From Enterobacter asburiae (lineage in GTDB: Bacteria; Pseudomonadota; Gammaproteobacteria; Enterobacterales; Enterobacteriaceae): a stretch of 64,000 nucleotides of DNA. Below the pieces are notes generated by a model. That model was not told the DNA's origin and did not search any database. It saw nothing but the letters and a program-made list of their open reading frames with translations. Shown one piece after another: positions 21,016 through 33,282 of this stretch. A program made the translations under genes and the position numbers. The stretch covers positions 31,328 to 95,327 of the forward strand of contig NZ_JAKCMV010000030.1 in assembly GCF_021440515.1 (NCBI RefSeq). The letters run 5' to 3'. Position 1 is the first letter of the stretch, and each line of letters starts with the position of its first letter.

Positions 21016-21786
21016 TCCTATTCCTGCCGTTTGTAGCAGAACAAGGCTTAATCCCATCACCGACATCCCGCACAACACGCCGTAGCTTGGGTTGTTGTTC
21101 GGATCGATTTCTTTGGCAAGCGGCATTAATTCGTCGACGGAAAGCGCGACCATAATGCCTGCCACCGCTGCCATGATGGCCGCCATGACCACCGGCGATA
21201 CCAGGCTGCCGAGAATAAGCCAGGCCAAAACGCCGCCCAGAATTTCCGCCAAACCCGAAATACCGGCCCAGAATACGGCGGTGCGTTTAGACCCCGTTGC
21301 CGCATACACCGGGCCCGCTACCGCAAGTCCTTCAGGAATATTGTGCAATGCTACCGCAAGGGCAATACCGAACCCCATCTCCAGGTTGGCGCTGGCGGTA
21401 ACGTAGGTGGCGATACCTTCCGGGAAGTTGTGCAGGCTAATGCCGAGCGTGAGCAGAATGGCCGTGCGTTTGATGTTGCGCGGCAGCGGCGTCACGCTCT
21501 TTTGCATCAGATCCTGCGGATGTGCGTGAGGGAGCATGCGGTCAAGGGCAAAGTAGCCCAGCAGACCAAACACGAACATGCCGTAACCCAGCACCGGGGA
21601 CATCCCTTCAGCCGCCAGCGCGGCGGGCAGCATTTCCATTAAAGAGATCAGCAGCATGATCCCGGCAGCAAACCCGAGTGAAAATGCCAGAACGCGGTTC
21701 GATGGTTTCTGACCAATAACGCCCAGGATCGCGCCGATAAAGGTGGCGGCTCCGGCGAGGATGGTCAGGAGTAGTGGGACTGACAT
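21013..21786 (-). CDS. zupT: ZupT, ZIP-family divalent metal importer
   Basis: 257-residue inner-membrane ZIP transporter taking up zinc and also iron, manganese and cobalt in E. coli. Eight hydrophobic helices; the metal-binding helices are seen in [12 protein letters not shown] and [14 protein letters not shown]. Same length as E. coli. A strong Fur-like box lies 15 bp upstream of the ATG. Confidence 0.97.
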   Translation of the reverse strand: MSVPLLLTILAGAATFIGAILGVIGQKPSNRVLAFSLGFAAGIMLLISLMEMLPAALAAEGMSPVLGYGMFVFGLLGYFALDRMLPHAHPQDLMQKSVTPLPRNIKRTAILLTLGISLHNFPEGIATYVTASANLEMGFGIALAVALHNIPEGLAVAGPVYAATGSKRTAVFWAGISGLAEILGGVLAWLILGSLVSPVVMAAIMAAVAGIMVALSVDELMPLAKEIDPNNNPSYGVLCGMSVMGLSLVLLQTAGIG

Positions 21787-21800
21787 TTATCGCTCCTTAT

Positions 21801-21819
21801 GATAATGATTATCATTTAT
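21801..21819 (-). promoter_or_regulatory. Fur-like box upstream of zupT
   Basis: GATAATGATTATCATTTAT matches the 19-bp Fur consensus GATAATGATAATCATTATC at 15 positions and contains the perfect palindrome AATGATTATCATT save one base. It is placed where a repressor would block the zupT promoter. MntR or Zur control cannot be excluded from sequence alone. Confidence 0.65.
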
Positions 21820-21982
21820 ATTAATGAATCATTTTCCGCAAAGCGAGAGGCCAACTCCGCATTTACAGATCCCTTACATTCAAAATTCCTGATGATGATC
21901 TTCACGGTTATCAGCGTTCATCTTTAGCGGATTGCGCGTAATGTAGACCCATCAAAATGACACCTTATGTAAGGATATCACC

Positions 21983-22774
21983 ATGACTTCTTCTCGTATG
22001 CCAGCATTGTTTTTAGGCCACGGCAGCCCAATGAACGTTCTGGAAGATAATGTCTATACCCGCACCTGGCAGCATCTGGGGGAGACATTACCGCGTCCGA
22101 AAGCGATCGTGGTGATTTCCGCACACTGGTTTACCCGTGGTACCGGCGTTACCGCGATGGAAGCCCCGAAAACCATCCATGATTTCGGCGGATTCCCGCA
22201 GGCGTTGTATGACACGCATTATCCAGCACCTGGCTCCCCTGAGCTCGCGCAGCGCCTGGTCGAGCTGTTGGCTCCTGTTCCGGTCACGCTCGATAAAGAG
22301 GCCTGGGGCTTTGACCACGGTTCATGGGGCGTGCTGATCAAGATGTACCCGAACGCGGATATCCCGATGGTGCAGCTTAGCGTCGACAGCACCAAACCCG
22401 CCGCGTGGCATCTGGAGATGGGCCGTAAGCTCGCCTCGCTGCGCGATGAAGGCATCATGCTGGTGGCAAGCGGTAACGTGGTGCATAACCTGCGCACCGC
22501 GCGCTGGCACGGCGAGAATACGCCTTATCCGTGGGCAACGTCGTTCAATGAATTTGTGAAAGAGAATCTGACGTGGCAGGGCCCTGCCGAGGCGCACCCG
22601 CTGGTGAACTATCTGAATCACGAGGGCGGCTCGCTCTCGAACCCGACGCCGGAACACTTCCTGCCGCTGCTTTATGTGCTGGGGGCGTGGGATGGCCAGG
22701 AGCCGATTTCGATCCCGGTTGACGGTGTTGAGATGGGTAGCCTGAGTATGCTGTCGGTGCAGGTGGGGGAATAA
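21983..22774 (+). CDS. ygiD: YgiD, LigB-type 4,5-DOPA extradiol dioxygenase family
   Basis: 263-residue metal-dependent dioxygenase of the LigB/DODA family; E. coli YgiD opens the DOPA ring. Metal-ligand histidines lie in FLGHGSPMNV, VVISAHWFTRG and GFDHGSWGVL. The physiological substrate is unknown. Start at 21983, with AAGGATATC as ribosome-binding site, gives an N-terminus a few residues shorter than the E. coli annotation. Confidence 0.93.
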   Translation: MTSSRMPALFLGHGSPMNVLEDNVYTRTWQHLGETLPRPKAIVVISAHWFTRGTGVTAMEAPKTIHDFGGFPQALYDTHYPAPGSPELAQRLVELLAPVPVTLDKEAWGFDHGSWGVLIKMYPNADIPMVQLSVDSTKPAAWHLEMGRKLASLRDEGIMLVASGNVVHNLRTARWHGENTPYPWATSFNEFVKENLTWQGPAEAHPLVNYLNHEGGSLSNPTPEHFLPLLYVLGAWDGQEPISIPVDGVEMGSLSMLSVQVGE

Positions 22775-22778
22775 AACA

Positions 22779-22850
22779 TGCCGGGTGGCGGCTTCGCCTT
22801 ACCCGGCCTACATGTTGAGTGTAGGCCCGGTAGCGTAGCGCCACCGGGCG
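22779..22850. repeat. REP-type palindrome pair
   Basis: GCCGGGTGGCGGCTTCGCC plus inverted partner GCGTAGCGCCACCGGGC between convergent ygiD and ygiC; same family as at 9634-9711. Confidence 0.85.
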
Positions 22851-22854
22851 GATC

Positions 22855-24015
22855 TTACTCAACAAATATATGCGGATAAAATCGTGACAGATCCTGAGTG
22901 ATCAGCGCGCGATCTTCGCGGATGCCGATCCCGGCGGGCTGGTCGTTGATCAGCCAGCTGCCAATCAGCGTATAGCTATCGCCAAACTTCGGCAGCTGAT
23001 AGAACCCCTGTACGATCATGCCCTCTTCGCCGTATGGCCCTTCGACCGCCTCCAGCGTTTTGCCGTTCTCGATGATCGATACGTTAGCCCCTTCACGAGA
23101 GAAGATCGGCTTCACCACGTATTTATCCATCGGCGGGAAGTCGTCTTCCGCGAAGTAGGCCGGCAGCAGGTTTGGATGATCCGGGAACATTTCCCACAGC
23201 AGCGGCAGCAGCGCTTTGTTGGAGATAATGCTTTTCCAGGCAGGCTCCAGCCAGCGCACGCCAGCGTCTTCCAGCTTGGTGGAGAACATCTCGCGCAGCA
23301 TGTATTCCCACGGATAGAGCTTAAACAGGTTACTGATCACCTGGTCCTGGATATCGGTGAACTGGCCTTTTTCCCCCAGACCAATGTCCTCGATATAGAG
23401 GAACTCGGTGGCAAGCTCGGCTTCTGCGGCGCAGTCCTGCAAATACTGCACGGTGCCACGGTCTTCTTCCGTGTCACGGCAGCAGGCGAGGTGCAGCAGG
23501 TTAAAACCGTGCTGTTCACGCAGTTGGGCGAAACGCTCAATCAGCTTTTCCTGGAGACTGTTGAACTGGTCGCTGCCTTCCGGCAGGTTTCCGGCGTTAA
23601 CCTGATCTTCGAGCCAGATCCACTGGAAAAACGCGGCTTCATACAGGGAGGTTGGCGTATCGGCGTTGTTTTCCAGAAGCTTAGGTTCGCCAGCGCCATC
23701 CCACGCCAGATCGAGGCGAGAATAGAGGGAAGGCTGGTTCGTCTTCCAGGACTGACGCACGAAGCTCCAGGTGTGCTTAGGGATGCGGAATTTGGTCATC
23801 AGCGCGTCGCTGCCGATGACTTTCTCGACCACCTTCAGGCACATCTGGTGCAGCTCGGCGGTGACCTCTTCCAGCTTCTCAACCTGCGCGAGGGTGAGCT
23901 TGTAGTAAGCGTCTTCACACCAGTACGGCTCGCCGTACATGGTGTGGAAGTTAAAGCCATACTCGGTCGCTTTTTCGCGCCAGTCCGGGCGCTCGATAAT
24001 ACTGACTCGTTCCAT
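22855..24015 (-). CDS. ygiC: YgiC, glutathionylspermidine synthase-like ATP-grasp protein
   Basis: 386-residue protein with the preATP-grasp/ATP-grasp fold of the glutathionylspermidine synthetase C-terminal domain, without the amidase domain. Motifs include [20 protein letters not shown] and [13 protein letters not shown], which form the nucleotide and metal site. By homology it is an ATP-dependent ligase; its substrate is unknown. Two bp separate it from ygiB, so the pair is one operon. Confidence 0.93.
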   Translation of the reverse strand: MERVSIIERPDWREKATEYGFNFHTMYGEPYWCEDAYYKLTLAQVEKLEEVTAELHQMCLKVVEKVIGSDALMTKFRIPKHTWSFVRQSWKTNQPSLYSRLDLAWDGAGEPKLLENNADTPTSLYEAAFFQWIWLEDQVNAGNLPEGSDQFNSLQEKLIERFAQLREQHGFNLLHLACCRDTEEDRGTVQYLQDCAAEAELATEFLYIEDIGLGEKGQFTDIQDQVISNLFKLYPWEYMLREMFSTKLEDAGVRWLEPAWKSIISNKALLPLLWEMFPDHPNLLPAYFAEDDFPPMDKYVVKPIFSREGANVSIIENGKTLEAVEGPYGEEGMIVQGFYQLPKFGDSYTLIGSWLINDQPAGIGIREDRALITQDLSRFYPHIFVE

Positions 24016-24017
24016 GA

Positions 24018-24683
24018 TCAGCCGCCCATTGAGCGGGTAGAGGAGCCGGTTGCGCTACGCTGCATAGACGTTTGTTTGGCAACCGATTCACCAAAGCCGC
24101 CACGGGTAATGGTGCTGGTGGTGGCTGGTTTTGGTGCCATCGCGGTTTTCGGAACGGTCGTGGTACGGCCTGGCGTAGCTGCACCGTAGTTTTTACCGCT
24201 GGCATCGGTGTATTTGCCGTAGGCCGGGCTGTTCGGGTTTTTCGAGCTGAACAGCGGCTGCTGCTGATAGCCCGCACCGCCGCCCATCATACGACCCATC
24301 ATGTAACCGGCCATCAGCGGCATCCAGAAGCTGCCGCTGGACTGCGCCTGCGCCTGGTTTTCAGGTGCCATGCCCGCCTGAGCCGGAGCCTGCTGGCACT
24401 GGCCTTCGCCAAACTCGGCGATACAGTCTTCGCGTGAGGCGTATTTCGGTGCCGTGCGTTCCGCTTCCTTCAGCGCAGAATTATACGCGGTGGTACATTC
24501 TGCGGCTTTACCGGTGGCGGCAGAGCAGTCGTCCGCATTCTGGTACATGGATACCGTTTCGTCGCTTTGTTCGCAGCCCGCCAGCATAAAGGCAGCGGTG
24601 ATCGCGAAGGCGACGGGAGTGAGGTGACGCGCGTTCCAGCTTTTGCGGAACGAGGCGTGATTAATCGTTTTTGTCCGTTTCAT
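24018..24683 (-). CDS. ygiB: YgiB, DUF1190 lipoprotein
   Basis: 221-residue envelope protein of the DUF1190 family. After a basic N-terminus there is a hydrophobic stretch ending in the lipobox LAGC (Cys about 36), predicting a lipoprotein. The rest is low in complexity: Gln/Ala-rich, with a Gly-Met patch ([17 protein letters not shown]) and a Ser/Thr/Arg-rich end. Operon partner of ygiC, downstream of tolC, as in E. coli. Function unknown. Confidence 0.92.
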   Translation of the reverse strand: MKRTKTINHASFRKSWNARHLTPVAFAITAAFMLAGCEQSDETVSMYQNADDCSAATGKAAECTTAYNSALKEAERTAPKYASREDCIAEFGEGQCQQAPAQAGMAPENQAQAQSSGSFWMPLMAGYMMGRMMGGGAGYQQQPLFSSKNPNSPAYGKYTDASGKNYGAATPGRTTTVPKTAMAPKPATTSTITRGGFGESVAKQTSMQRSATGSSTRSMGG

Positions 24684-24820
24684 TTTTGTCTTCCAGGACC
24701 CAGTGGTAGAACGAAGGAAATAAGGCTCAGGATAGAGGATGAGTGGTCGAAAATGAAGCTAAGAGGGGCGTAAAGCGGGAGATCTTTACGTTGGCTTACG
24801 TTCAGAGGTGATTTCTATGA

Positions 24821-24843
24821 TCCCTCTCCCATCGGGAGAGGGA
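24821..24843. terminator. Palindrome after tolC, CCCTCTCCC repeat family
   Basis: TCCCTCTCCCATCGGGAGAGGGA is a perfect 10-bp stem just beyond the tolC stop. It lacks a clear T-run, so it may act as an mRNA-end stabiliser rather than a true terminator. Confidence 0.55.
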
Positions 24844-24854
24844 ATTTGCAAGGC

Positions 24855-26339
24855 TTAATTGCGGAACGGATTTTTACCGTTATTGCTGGCTGGCGCAGGA
24901 GCGCGCGCAGCCGCTGGCTGTACAGCCGGAGCGGTGCCGCCGTCGGCGTTGAAGTTATCAACCGCGGCGTCCTGCTGTGGGTTTTCCGGAGCAACGTTTT
25001 CAGGCGACGTTGAAACCGGTTTGCCCAGCGTGCTGTTCAGCATTTGCAGATCCTGCTCGTTCAGCGTACCCAGCGCCTGCTTGATGTTCAGCTGGTTGAT
25101 CAGGTACTGGTAACGAGCGCTGGAAAGCTGCTGTTTTGCGTTGTACAGCGTGGTCGTCGCATCCAGCACGTCAACAATGGTACGCGTACCCACGGAGTAA
25201 CCCGCTTCCATCGCATCCAGAGAGCTTTGCGCAGAGACAACCGCTTGTTTATAGGCGTTGATGCTGCTGATAGACGCGTTGACGTTATTGAAGGAAGAAC
25301 GCACGGTCTGCACGACGTTGCGGTGCGCGCTTTCCAGCTGCTCGCTCGCGCCAACAAAGTTGTACTGCGCCTGTTTCACCTGGGAGTTTACCTGGCCGCC
25401 CTGATACAGCGGCAGAGAGAAGCTCAGGCCAACTTTGTTCTGACCCTGATTGCTGTCGTCATACTGGGCAGAGTTGGTTTTAGAGCCGCTGTAGCTGGTG
25501 TCAGACACGCCGGTAGACGCGCTCAGGCTCAGGGTTGGCAGATGGCCATCCTGCGCCTGACGGATTTGCTCGCGGGCCAGATCCTGGCTCAGACGCGCCT
25601 GCAACAGGGCCAGGTTGCGATTTTCTGCTTCTTTCAGCAGCGCGTTAACCGCCTGCGGCTTGTCGGTTTTAAAGCTGTCGACGTTGAGTGACGCCAGCTC
25701 AGGATAGTAGTTGCCGGTGACCTGACGCAGGGATTCCAGTGCGTTATCCAGGTTATTACGCGCGGTCACTTCGTTTGCCAGCACGCTGTCGTACTGTGAA
25801 CGGGCGTTCTGCACGTCAGTGATCGCCACCAGACCCACGTTGAAGCGCTGGGTGGTTTGATCCAACTGACGATAAATTGCCTGTTTCTGCGCTTCGGTGT
25901 AGGAGAGCGAGTCGATCGCACTCAGCACGTTGAAGTAGGCGGTCGCGGTGTTCAGGATCAGCGTCTGCTGATCGGTCTGATAGGTCACATCCTGGATACC
26001 CGCGCTCTTTTCTTGCAGCGTCAGGGCGCGCCATTTGGACATATCAAACAGCGTCTGGGTTAATTGCAGCGATGCACTGGTGGCGTTGGAGTTCACGCCG
26101 TTAGAGTCGCGGAAACCATTGCTGTAGGTGTAATCTGCACCTAAACCTAACTGCGGCAGCAGTGGGCTACGTGCTTCGTTAATCTTCTCAAACGCAGCAT
26201 CACGGTCGGCCGCTGACTTACGGAGATCAGGGTTACCCAGACGTGCCTGCTGATAGACCTGTAACAGGTTTTCTGCCTGGCTTATTGCGCTGAAGCCCGT
26301 CAGGCTCAGGCCGATAAGGATGGGGAGCAATTTCTTCAT
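24855..26339 (-). CDS. tolC: TolC, outer membrane efflux channel
   Basis: 494-residue outer-membrane channel and alpha-helical tunnel used by AcrAB and other tripartite pumps and by type I secretion. Signal peptide MKKLLPILIGLSLTGFSAISQA, then two OEP repeats with coiled coils. It has the E. coli length; an upstream in-frame ATG at 26345 adds two residues. The C-terminal tail is Ala/Pro-rich. A strong marbox upstream predicts MarA/SoxS/Rob control. Confidence 0.97.
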   Translation of the reverse strand: MKKLLPILIGLSLTGFSAISQAENLLQVYQQARLGNPDLRKSAADRDAAFEKINEARSPLLPQLGLGADYTYSNGFRDSNGVNSNATSASLQLTQTLFDMSKWRALTLQEKSAGIQDVTYQTDQQTLILNTATAYFNVLSAIDSLSYTEAQKQAIYRQLDQTTQRFNVGLVAITDVQNARSQYDSVLANEVTARNNLDNALESLRQVTGNYYPELASLNVDSFKTDKPQAVNALLKEAENRNLALLQARLSQDLAREQIRQAQDGHLPTLSLSASTGVSDTSYSGSKTNSAQYDDSNQGQNKVGLSFSLPLYQGGQVNSQVKQAQYNFVGASEQLESAHRNVVQTVRSSFNNVNASISSINAYKQAVVSAQSSLDAMEAGYSVGTRTIVDVLDATTTLYNAKQQLSSARYQYLINQLNIKQALGTLNEQDLQMLNSTLGKPVSTSPENVAPENPQQDAAVDNFNADGGTAPAVQPAAARAPAPASNNGKNPFRN

Positions 26340-26425
26340 TTGCATTCCTTGTTGTGAAGCAGTATTAGCGCTGATCTAATTAAAAAAAATATTTGTCGAT
26401 TCTAACAGAATCTTCCACACCAAAA

Positions 26426-26444
26426 GGTTGGCGTTACGTGCCAT
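26426..26444 (-). promoter_or_regulatory. marbox upstream of tolC
   Basis: On the minus strand ATGGCACGTAACGCCAACC fits the MarA/SoxS/Rob consensus AYnGCACnnWnnRYYAAAY at 13 of 14 defined positions. It lies about 90 bp upstream of the tolC ATG, in the tolC-nudF divergent region. Confidence 0.8.
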
Positions 26445-26535
26445 CCGGCTGTAATTTGCACCAATCTATCATATAGCCTTACTCACAGCCTTGAAATTCA
26501 TGATTTCATCACAATTTGCAAGCAGGACATGACTC

Positions 26536-27168
26536 ATGCAAAAAACAGATAAGTTGCCAGTGACATTCGCCAAAAACGATGTAGAAATTATTGCACGAGA
26601 AACGCTCTATAGCGGTTTTTTTTCAATGGATCTTTACCGTTTCCGGCACCGCCTCTTCAACGGTGAAATGAGTGGTGAAATCCGTCGCGAAATTTTTGAG
26701 CGCGGTCACGCCGCAGTCTTGCTACCCTTTGACCCAGTGCGTGATGAAGTTGTGCTGGTCGAGCAAATCCGTATTGCCGCGTATGACACCAGCGAAAGCC
26801 CGTGGCTGCTGGAAATGGTGGCCGGGATGATCGAAGAAGGCGAATCGGTAGAAGACGTGGCGCGACGCGAAGCGCAGGAAGAGGCGGGTCTGGTTGTGGG
26901 CCGCACAAAACCGGTGCTGAGCTATCTGGCAAGCCCGGGTGGGACCAGCGAGCGCTTGTCTATTATGGTGGGTGAAGTGGACGCCACGACCGCGGAAGGT
27001 ATTCACGGTCTGGCTGATGAAAACGAAGATATTCGTGTTCATGTGGTGAGCCGGGAGCAGGCTTACCAATGGGTAGAAGAGGGGAAAATCGACAACGCGG
27101 CGTCTGTCATCGCCCTGCAATGGCTACAGCTGCATTATGAGAGATTACGAAACGAGTGGAAAAAATGA
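26536..27168 (+). CDS. nudF: NudF, ADP-ribose pyrophosphatase
   Basis: 210-residue Nudix hydrolase that splits ADP-ribose to AMP and ribose 5-phosphate. The Nudix box is complete ([23 protein letters not shown]). Length matches E. coli (209). First gene of the nudF-yqiB-cpdA-yqiA-parE run; its stop overlaps the yqiB start (ATGA). Confidence 0.96.
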   Translation: MQKTDKLPVTFAKNDVEIIARETLYSGFFSMDLYRFRHRLFNGEMSGEIRREIFERGHAAVLLPFDPVRDEVVLVEQIRIAAYDTSESPWLLEMVAGMIEEGESVEDVARREAQEEAGLVVGRTKPVLSYLASPGGTSERLSIMVGEVDATTAEGIHGLADENEDIRVHVVSREQAYQWVEEGKIDNAASVIALQWLQLHYERLRNEWKK

Positions 27169-27587
27169 AGCGTTATACACCTGACTTCCCAGAAATGATG
27201 CGCCTGTGCGAGACCAATTTCGCACAATTGCGCCGCCTGCTGCCGCGAAACGATGCACCCGGCGAAACGGTAAGCTATCAGGTGAGCAACGCGCAGTATC
27301 GATTAACGATTACAGAATCAACGCGCTACACTACGTTGGTGGAAATCGAGCAAACCGCGCCCAGCATTAGCTACTGGAGCCTGCCGTCAATGACGGTGCG
27401 CCTGTATCACGACGCGATGGTGGCTGAAGTGTGTTCAAGTCAGCAGATCTTTCGCTTCAAAGCGCGGTATGATTACCCGAATAAAAAGTTGCATCAACGC
27501 GACGAAAAGCATCAAATTAACCAGTTTTTAGCTGACTGGCTAAGATATTGTTTAGCACATGGAGCAATGGCGATTCCGGTTTGTTAG
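27165..27587 (+). CDS. yqiB: YqiB, DUF1249 protein
   Basis: 140-residue protein of the DUF1249 family, nearly identical to E. coli YqiB (begins [16 protein letters not shown]). No enzymatic motif is recognised. Start at 27165, within the ATGA overlap with nudF and matching the E. coli length. Its fixed place between nudF and cpdA suggests a nucleotide-related role (inference). Confidence 0.93.
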   Translation: MKRYTPDFPEMMRLCETNFAQLRRLLPRNDAPGETVSYQVSNAQYRLTITESTRYTTLVEIEQTAPSISYWSLPSMTVRLYHDAMVAEVCSSQQIFRFKARYDYPNKKLHQRDEKHQINQFLADWLRYCLAHGAMAIPVC

Positions 27588-27614
27588 CGTCATAAACCTA
27601 CCTAAGGACACCAT

Positions 27615-28442
27615 TTGGAAAGCCTGTTGAACCTGACTGTTGCTGGTGGGGCGCCAGTCAGGATATTACAAATCACCGACACCCACCTCTTTGCCGAAAA
27701 GCATGAAACCCTGCTTGGCGTGAATACCTGGGAGAGCTATCAGGCTGTTCTGAGCGCGATTCATGCGGAAAACCGTCCGTGCGATTTGATTGTCGCGACG
27801 GGCGATCTGGCGCAGGATCAATCCGCCGCGGCGTATCAGCATTTCGCTGAGGGCATCGCGAGCTTCAGCGCACCCTGCGTCTGGCTGCCGGGTAATCATG
27901 ACTTCCAGCCTGCGATGTTCGGCGCGCTCCATGACGCGGGTATCTCTCCGGCAAAGACCGTTTTCACGGGTGACCAGTGGCAAATCCTGCTGCTCGATAG
28001 CCAGGTATTTGGCGTGCCGCACGGTGAGCTGAGCGAGTTCCAGCTCGACTGGCTGGAAACCCGGCTCGCGGCCGAGCCAGAGCGCCATACGCTGCTTCTG
28101 CTCCATCATCATCCTCTGCCTGCGGGCTGTAGCTGGCTCGATCAGCACAGTCTGCGCAACTCTGCGGCGCTCGACAGCGTGCTGGTGAAATTCCCGCGCG
28201 TGAAAAATCTGCTGTGCGGACACATTCATCAGGAACAGGATCTCGACTGGAATGGCCGCCGTCTGCTGGCGACGCCTTCCACCTGCGTTCAGTTTAAGCC
28301 GCACTGCGCCAACTTCACCCTGGACACCATCGCACCGGGCTGGCGCTGGCTGGAACTTCACGCCGACGGCTCGCTGACCACCGAAGTGTGCCGCCTGTCG
28401 GGGACGCAATTTCGTCCTGACACCGCTTCAGAAGGCTATTGA
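27615..28442 (+). CDS. cpdA: CpdA, 3',5'-cAMP phosphodiesterase
   Basis: 275-residue metallophosphoesterase that hydrolyses cAMP to AMP. All motifs are present: [29 protein letters not shown] and CGHIHQE. It starts with TTG at 27615 (AAGGACACC just upstream), giving the same N-terminus (MESLL) and length as E. coli. Its TGA overlaps the yqiA ATG. Confidence 0.96.
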   Translation: MESLLNLTVAGGAPVRILQITDTHLFAEKHETLLGVNTWESYQAVLSAIHAENRPCDLIVATGDLAQDQSAAAYQHFAEGIASFSAPCVWLPGNHDFQPAMFGALHDAGISPAKTVFTGDQWQILLLDSQVFGVPHGELSEFQLDWLETRLAAEPERHTLLLLHHHPLPAGCSWLDQHSLRNSAALDSVLVKFPRVKNLLCGHIHQEQDLDWNGRRLLATPSTCVQFKPHCANFTLDTIAPGWRWLELHADGSLTTEVCRLSGTQFRPDTASEGY

Positions 28443-29023
28443 TGTCTACGCTTCTTTATTTACATGGGTTCAACAGCTCCCCGCGCTCGGCAAAGGCAAC
28501 GCAGTTTCGTGCCTGGCTGGGCGAGCATCATCCGCACATTGAGATGATTATCCCGCAGCTGCCGCCTTACCCGGCGGACGCGGCGGAGATGCTGGAATCT
28601 ATCGTTCTCGAACACGGCGGAGAATCCTTCGGCGTGGTCGGCTCCTCGTTGGGGGGGTATTACGCCACCTGGCTCTCGCAATGCTTCATGCTGCCAGCGG
28701 TTGTGGTCAACCCGGCGGTGCGGCCGTTTGAGCTGTTACGGGACTTTCTTGGGCAAAACGAGAACCCCTACACCGGACAGCAATATGTGCTAGAGTCACG
28801 CCATATTTACGATCTCAAAGTTATGCAGGTCGACCCGCTTGAAGCGCCGGATCTTATCTGGCTATTGCAACAAACGGGAGATGAAGTGCTGGATTACCGC
28901 CAGGCAGTGGCGTATTACGCATCCTGCCGCCAGACTATAGAAGAGGGCGGAAACCATGCTTTCACGGGCTTTGAGGATCATTTCACCCAGATTGTCGATT
29001 TTCTTGGACTGCACAGCCTCTGA
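28442..29023 (+). CDS. yqiA: YqiA, alpha/beta-hydrolase esterase
   Basis: 193-residue UPF0227 alpha/beta hydrolase. Begins [16 protein letters not shown] with the oxyanion loop; the nucleophile elbow is GSSLGG and the catalytic His lies in [10 protein letters not shown]. coli YqiA is an esterase on short acyl substrates. Translationally coupled to cpdA (ATGA) and followed closely by parE. Confidence 0.95.
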   Translation: MSTLLYLHGFNSSPRSAKATQFRAWLGEHHPHIEMIIPQLPPYPADAAEMLESIVLEHGGESFGVVGSSLGGYYATWLSQCFMLPAVVVNPAVRPFELLRDFLGQNENPYTGQQYVLESRHIYDLKVMQVDPLEAPDLIWLLQQTGDEVLDYRQAVAYYASCRQTIEEGGNHAFTGFEDHFTQIVDFLGLHSL

Positions 29024-29048
29024 CAATCGCTGCGAATTGCTAGTTTAA

Positions 29049-30944
<1,896 letters not shown>

Positions 30945-30948
30945 TAGC

Positions 30949-31026
30949 CCCTCACCCTGACCCTCTCCCACAGGGAGAGGGAAAAAATCGTAGGCCCGGT
31001 AAGCGCTAGCGCCACCGGGCTTTTTT
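30949..31026. repeat. CCCTCTCCC palindrome followed by a REP unit
   Basis: CCCTCTCCCACAGGGAGAGGG at about 30961-30981 followed by GGCCCGGTAAGCGCTAGCGCCACCGGGC and TTTTTT. It lies between convergent parE and the receptor gene; the second hairpin with its T-run could end parE transcription. Confidence 0.75.
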
Positions 31027-31029
31027 ACG

Positions 31030-33159
31030 TCAAAACTCCATCTTCACCGTAAACTGCACTTCGCGCGGATCGCCAATCTGGTTGCCCAGGTTGTTGGTCG
31101 CGATAGACGAGGTGTAATAGGTCTTATCAAACAGGTTCTTCACGTTCAGCTGAAGCGTCACCGGATACTGCAATTTCATTTTGTACGCCGCAAACGCGTC
31201 CGCCACGAAATAGCCCGGCAGGTAATAATCCGCGCCGTTGGTGGCCGAACGGCGGCTCACGCCATGCCCGCCGCCGCCAAGCGTCAGGGTATTCCCGGCA
31301 AACGCATTCTGGATATCGTAGGTCAGGAACAGGGAGCCGGTATGGCGCGGCACGTTCGGCAGCGGTTTGCCCGCGTAGTCCGGATCTTCCAGCACCTTCG
31401 CGTCCGTATAGCCGTAGCTGGCGATAACGTTGGTGTTCTCGGTCAACGACCCGGCTAAATCCACCTCCACGCCCTGCGAACGCACGCGGCCTGCGGTTTT
31501 GGCGATGGTTTCATCCCCCACGCTTTCGGTATAAAGGACGTTGCGCTTGTGAATATCAAACAGCGCGATGTTGGCGGTAATGCCGTCGAACAGGTCAAAC
31601 TTCGCGCCCACTTCGTAAGCATTTGACGTTTCCGGCGGCAGGTCGCCGATGTAGCTCGCGATGGACGACTGCGGCATAAACGTCTGGGAGTAGTTGGCGA
31701 ACAGCGACACGTTCGGCGTCAGCTTATAAACGAGTCCAAGCTTCGGCGTCCACTGGTCGTCGCGGCTGTCGGTGTTGACGTTAAACGGACGGCCCTTGCC
31801 CGCGTACTGGGTGTAGTACTGGTAGCGCAGCCCGGCCACGGCGATCCATTTATCGGTCAGATAAAGCGCGTCCTGCGCGTAGGCGGAGTAGCTCTCCTGC
31901 TTGATGGTCTGATCGCTGTCGGCGGCCGACACGGTGGTGCATTTCCCGAGATTGCCGTAGCTCGGGTTGTAGATGTTGAAATCTTTGACGTTCTTACAGC
32001 GGATCATGTCGGTGCGCAGCAGATCGTAATTCTCGTACGACACGCCGGTGAGGATCTCGTTGTAGAAGCCCGCGATATCCACGTTGCCCTGCAAATCGGC
32101 GCGGGTTGAGTGCATCCGCTGGGTCGATCCCTGGGTGGCATCGACACGGCGGGTCAGGTTGCCGGTTTTCGCATCGTAGGCCATCACGCGCGCCTGATTA
32201 TCGCTGTATTTATCCTGGCTGAAGCTGTAGTCGAACTTTGCCGTCCACTGGCTGTTAAGCCGGTATTCCGCGTTCAGCTGGGCCAGATCCGACTGCCCGT
32301 CGGTGACGTTAAACGGCTCATCGAAGCGGGTTTCCCGATCGACCTTTACCGGCTGCTTAGTATTGAGATCGAAGATCGTCCCGCGATCGAACGGCGTTTT
32401 GTAGTCGCGATGGGAATAGAGCACGGTGACGGTCGCGTCATCGCCAAACCAGGTCAGGGACGGCGCGATAAAGGTGCTGCGCTCGGTGCCGAAATTACGC
32501 CAGTAATCCTCGTCCTGATACTCCCCCGTCAGACGGTACGCCAGACGCGTTCCCTCAATCGGCCCGGTCACATCGAGCTGCCCGGTGCCGCCGCCAAAGC
32601 TCGACGAGGTGGCTGAGATCGCGCCGCCGAAGCGGGTTTCCGGGCGCTTAGTCACCACGTTGATCAGCCCGCCGGGATCGAGAATGCCGTACAGCGTCGA
32701 GGCCGGGCCTTTCAGCACCTCTACCCGTTCGGTGGCGGCGTTAAAGCTGCGCGGGAGCACGGTGCGCAGGCCGTTGGTCATGATCGAGCCGTCGCGGTTC
32801 GCGCCAAACCCGCGGCGCACGAAGGCGTCCTGCGTGCCGCCGAGGGTGTTGGTTTGCACCACGTTGCTGACGTTATACAGCGCTTCATCAAGCGTGGTGG
32901 CGTGCTGATCCTCCAGCACGTTATCGCTCACGGTATTTACCACCTGCGGAATATCCAGCATCGGCATGTTGGTCAGCGTGGCGGTAGAGGTGTTGAGCGG
33001 CTGATAGCCGTTCGTGGCCTCGGTCGCGGCATCAGGATCGGCGGTTACGGTGAGCGTTTCGCCGTCCTGCGTCGCCGCCTGTACCAGAGGAGCCATAAAC
33101 AGCAGCGAAAAGAGCGCGCGCCCTTTAATCCCGGAGAGAGAAGGTGTGAACGTAGCCAT
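31030..33159 (-). CDS. TonB-dependent ferric-siderophore receptor
   Basis: 709-residue outer-membrane receptor of the FhuA/FoxA-like siderophore class. Signal peptide (LFSLLFMAPLVQA), a TonB-box-like ETLTVTA, the plug domain (about 60-165, with VEVLKGPASTLYG and GGLINVVTKRP) and a 22-strand barrel ending in Phe (TVKMEF). No N-terminal signalling extension, so it is not a FecA/FpvA-type transducer. A Cys pair in an extracellular loop (RCKNVK...GKCTTV) may form a disulfide. Start at 33159 is chosen for the signal peptide; the frame opens at 33282. Divergent from the ABC genes across a Fur-like region. The siderophore cannot be named from sequence. Confidence 0.88.
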   Translation of the reverse strand: MATFTPSLSGIKGRALFSLLFMAPLVQAATQDGETLTVTADPDAATEATNGYQPLNTSTATLTNMPMLDIPQVVNTVSDNVLEDQHATTLDEALYNVSNVVQTNTLGGTQDAFVRRGFGANRDGSIMTNGLRTVLPRSFNAATERVEVLKGPASTLYGILDPGGLINVVTKRPETRFGGAISATSSSFGGGTGQLDVTGPIEGTRLAYRLTGEYQDEDYWRNFGTERSTFIAPSLTWFGDDATVTVLYSHRDYKTPFDRGTIFDLNTKQPVKVDRETRFDEPFNVTDGQSDLAQLNAEYRLNSQWTAKFDYSFSQDKYSDNQARVMAYDAKTGNLTRRVDATQGSTQRMHSTRADLQGNVDIAGFYNEILTGVSYENYDLLRTDMIRCKNVKDFNIYNPSYGNLGKCTTVSAADSDQTIKQESYSAYAQDALYLTDKWIAVAGLRYQYYTQYAGKGRPFNVNTDSRDDQWTPKLGLVYKLTPNVSLFANYSQTFMPQSSIASYIGDLPPETSNAYEVGAKFDLFDGITANIALFDIHKRNVLYTESVGDETIAKTAGRVRSQGVEVDLAGSLTENTNVIASYGYTDAKVLEDPDYAGKPLPNVPRHTGSLFLTYDIQNAFAGNTLTLGGGGHGVSRRSATNGADYYLPGYFVADAFAAYKMKLQYPVTLQLNVKNLFDKTYYTSSIATNNLGNQIGDPREVQFTVKMEF

Positions 33160-33263
33160 TACATCTGTTTTCCCGAAATACTCTGCGAAGCGCTGTTCGC
33201 AGAAAAATGTGTGAGTCATTGCCCTTACTGCGCTGTTCGTTAGCCTGTTCAGGCATCGAACTT

Positions 33264-33282
33264 GTAATTGAGAATCATTCAA
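33264..33282 (-). promoter_or_regulatory. Fur-like box upstream of the siderophore receptor
   Basis: GTAATTGAGAATCATTCAA matches the Fur consensus at 12 of 19 positions, with the core GAGAATCATT intact. About 105 bp upstream of the receptor ATG. Confidence 0.5.
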
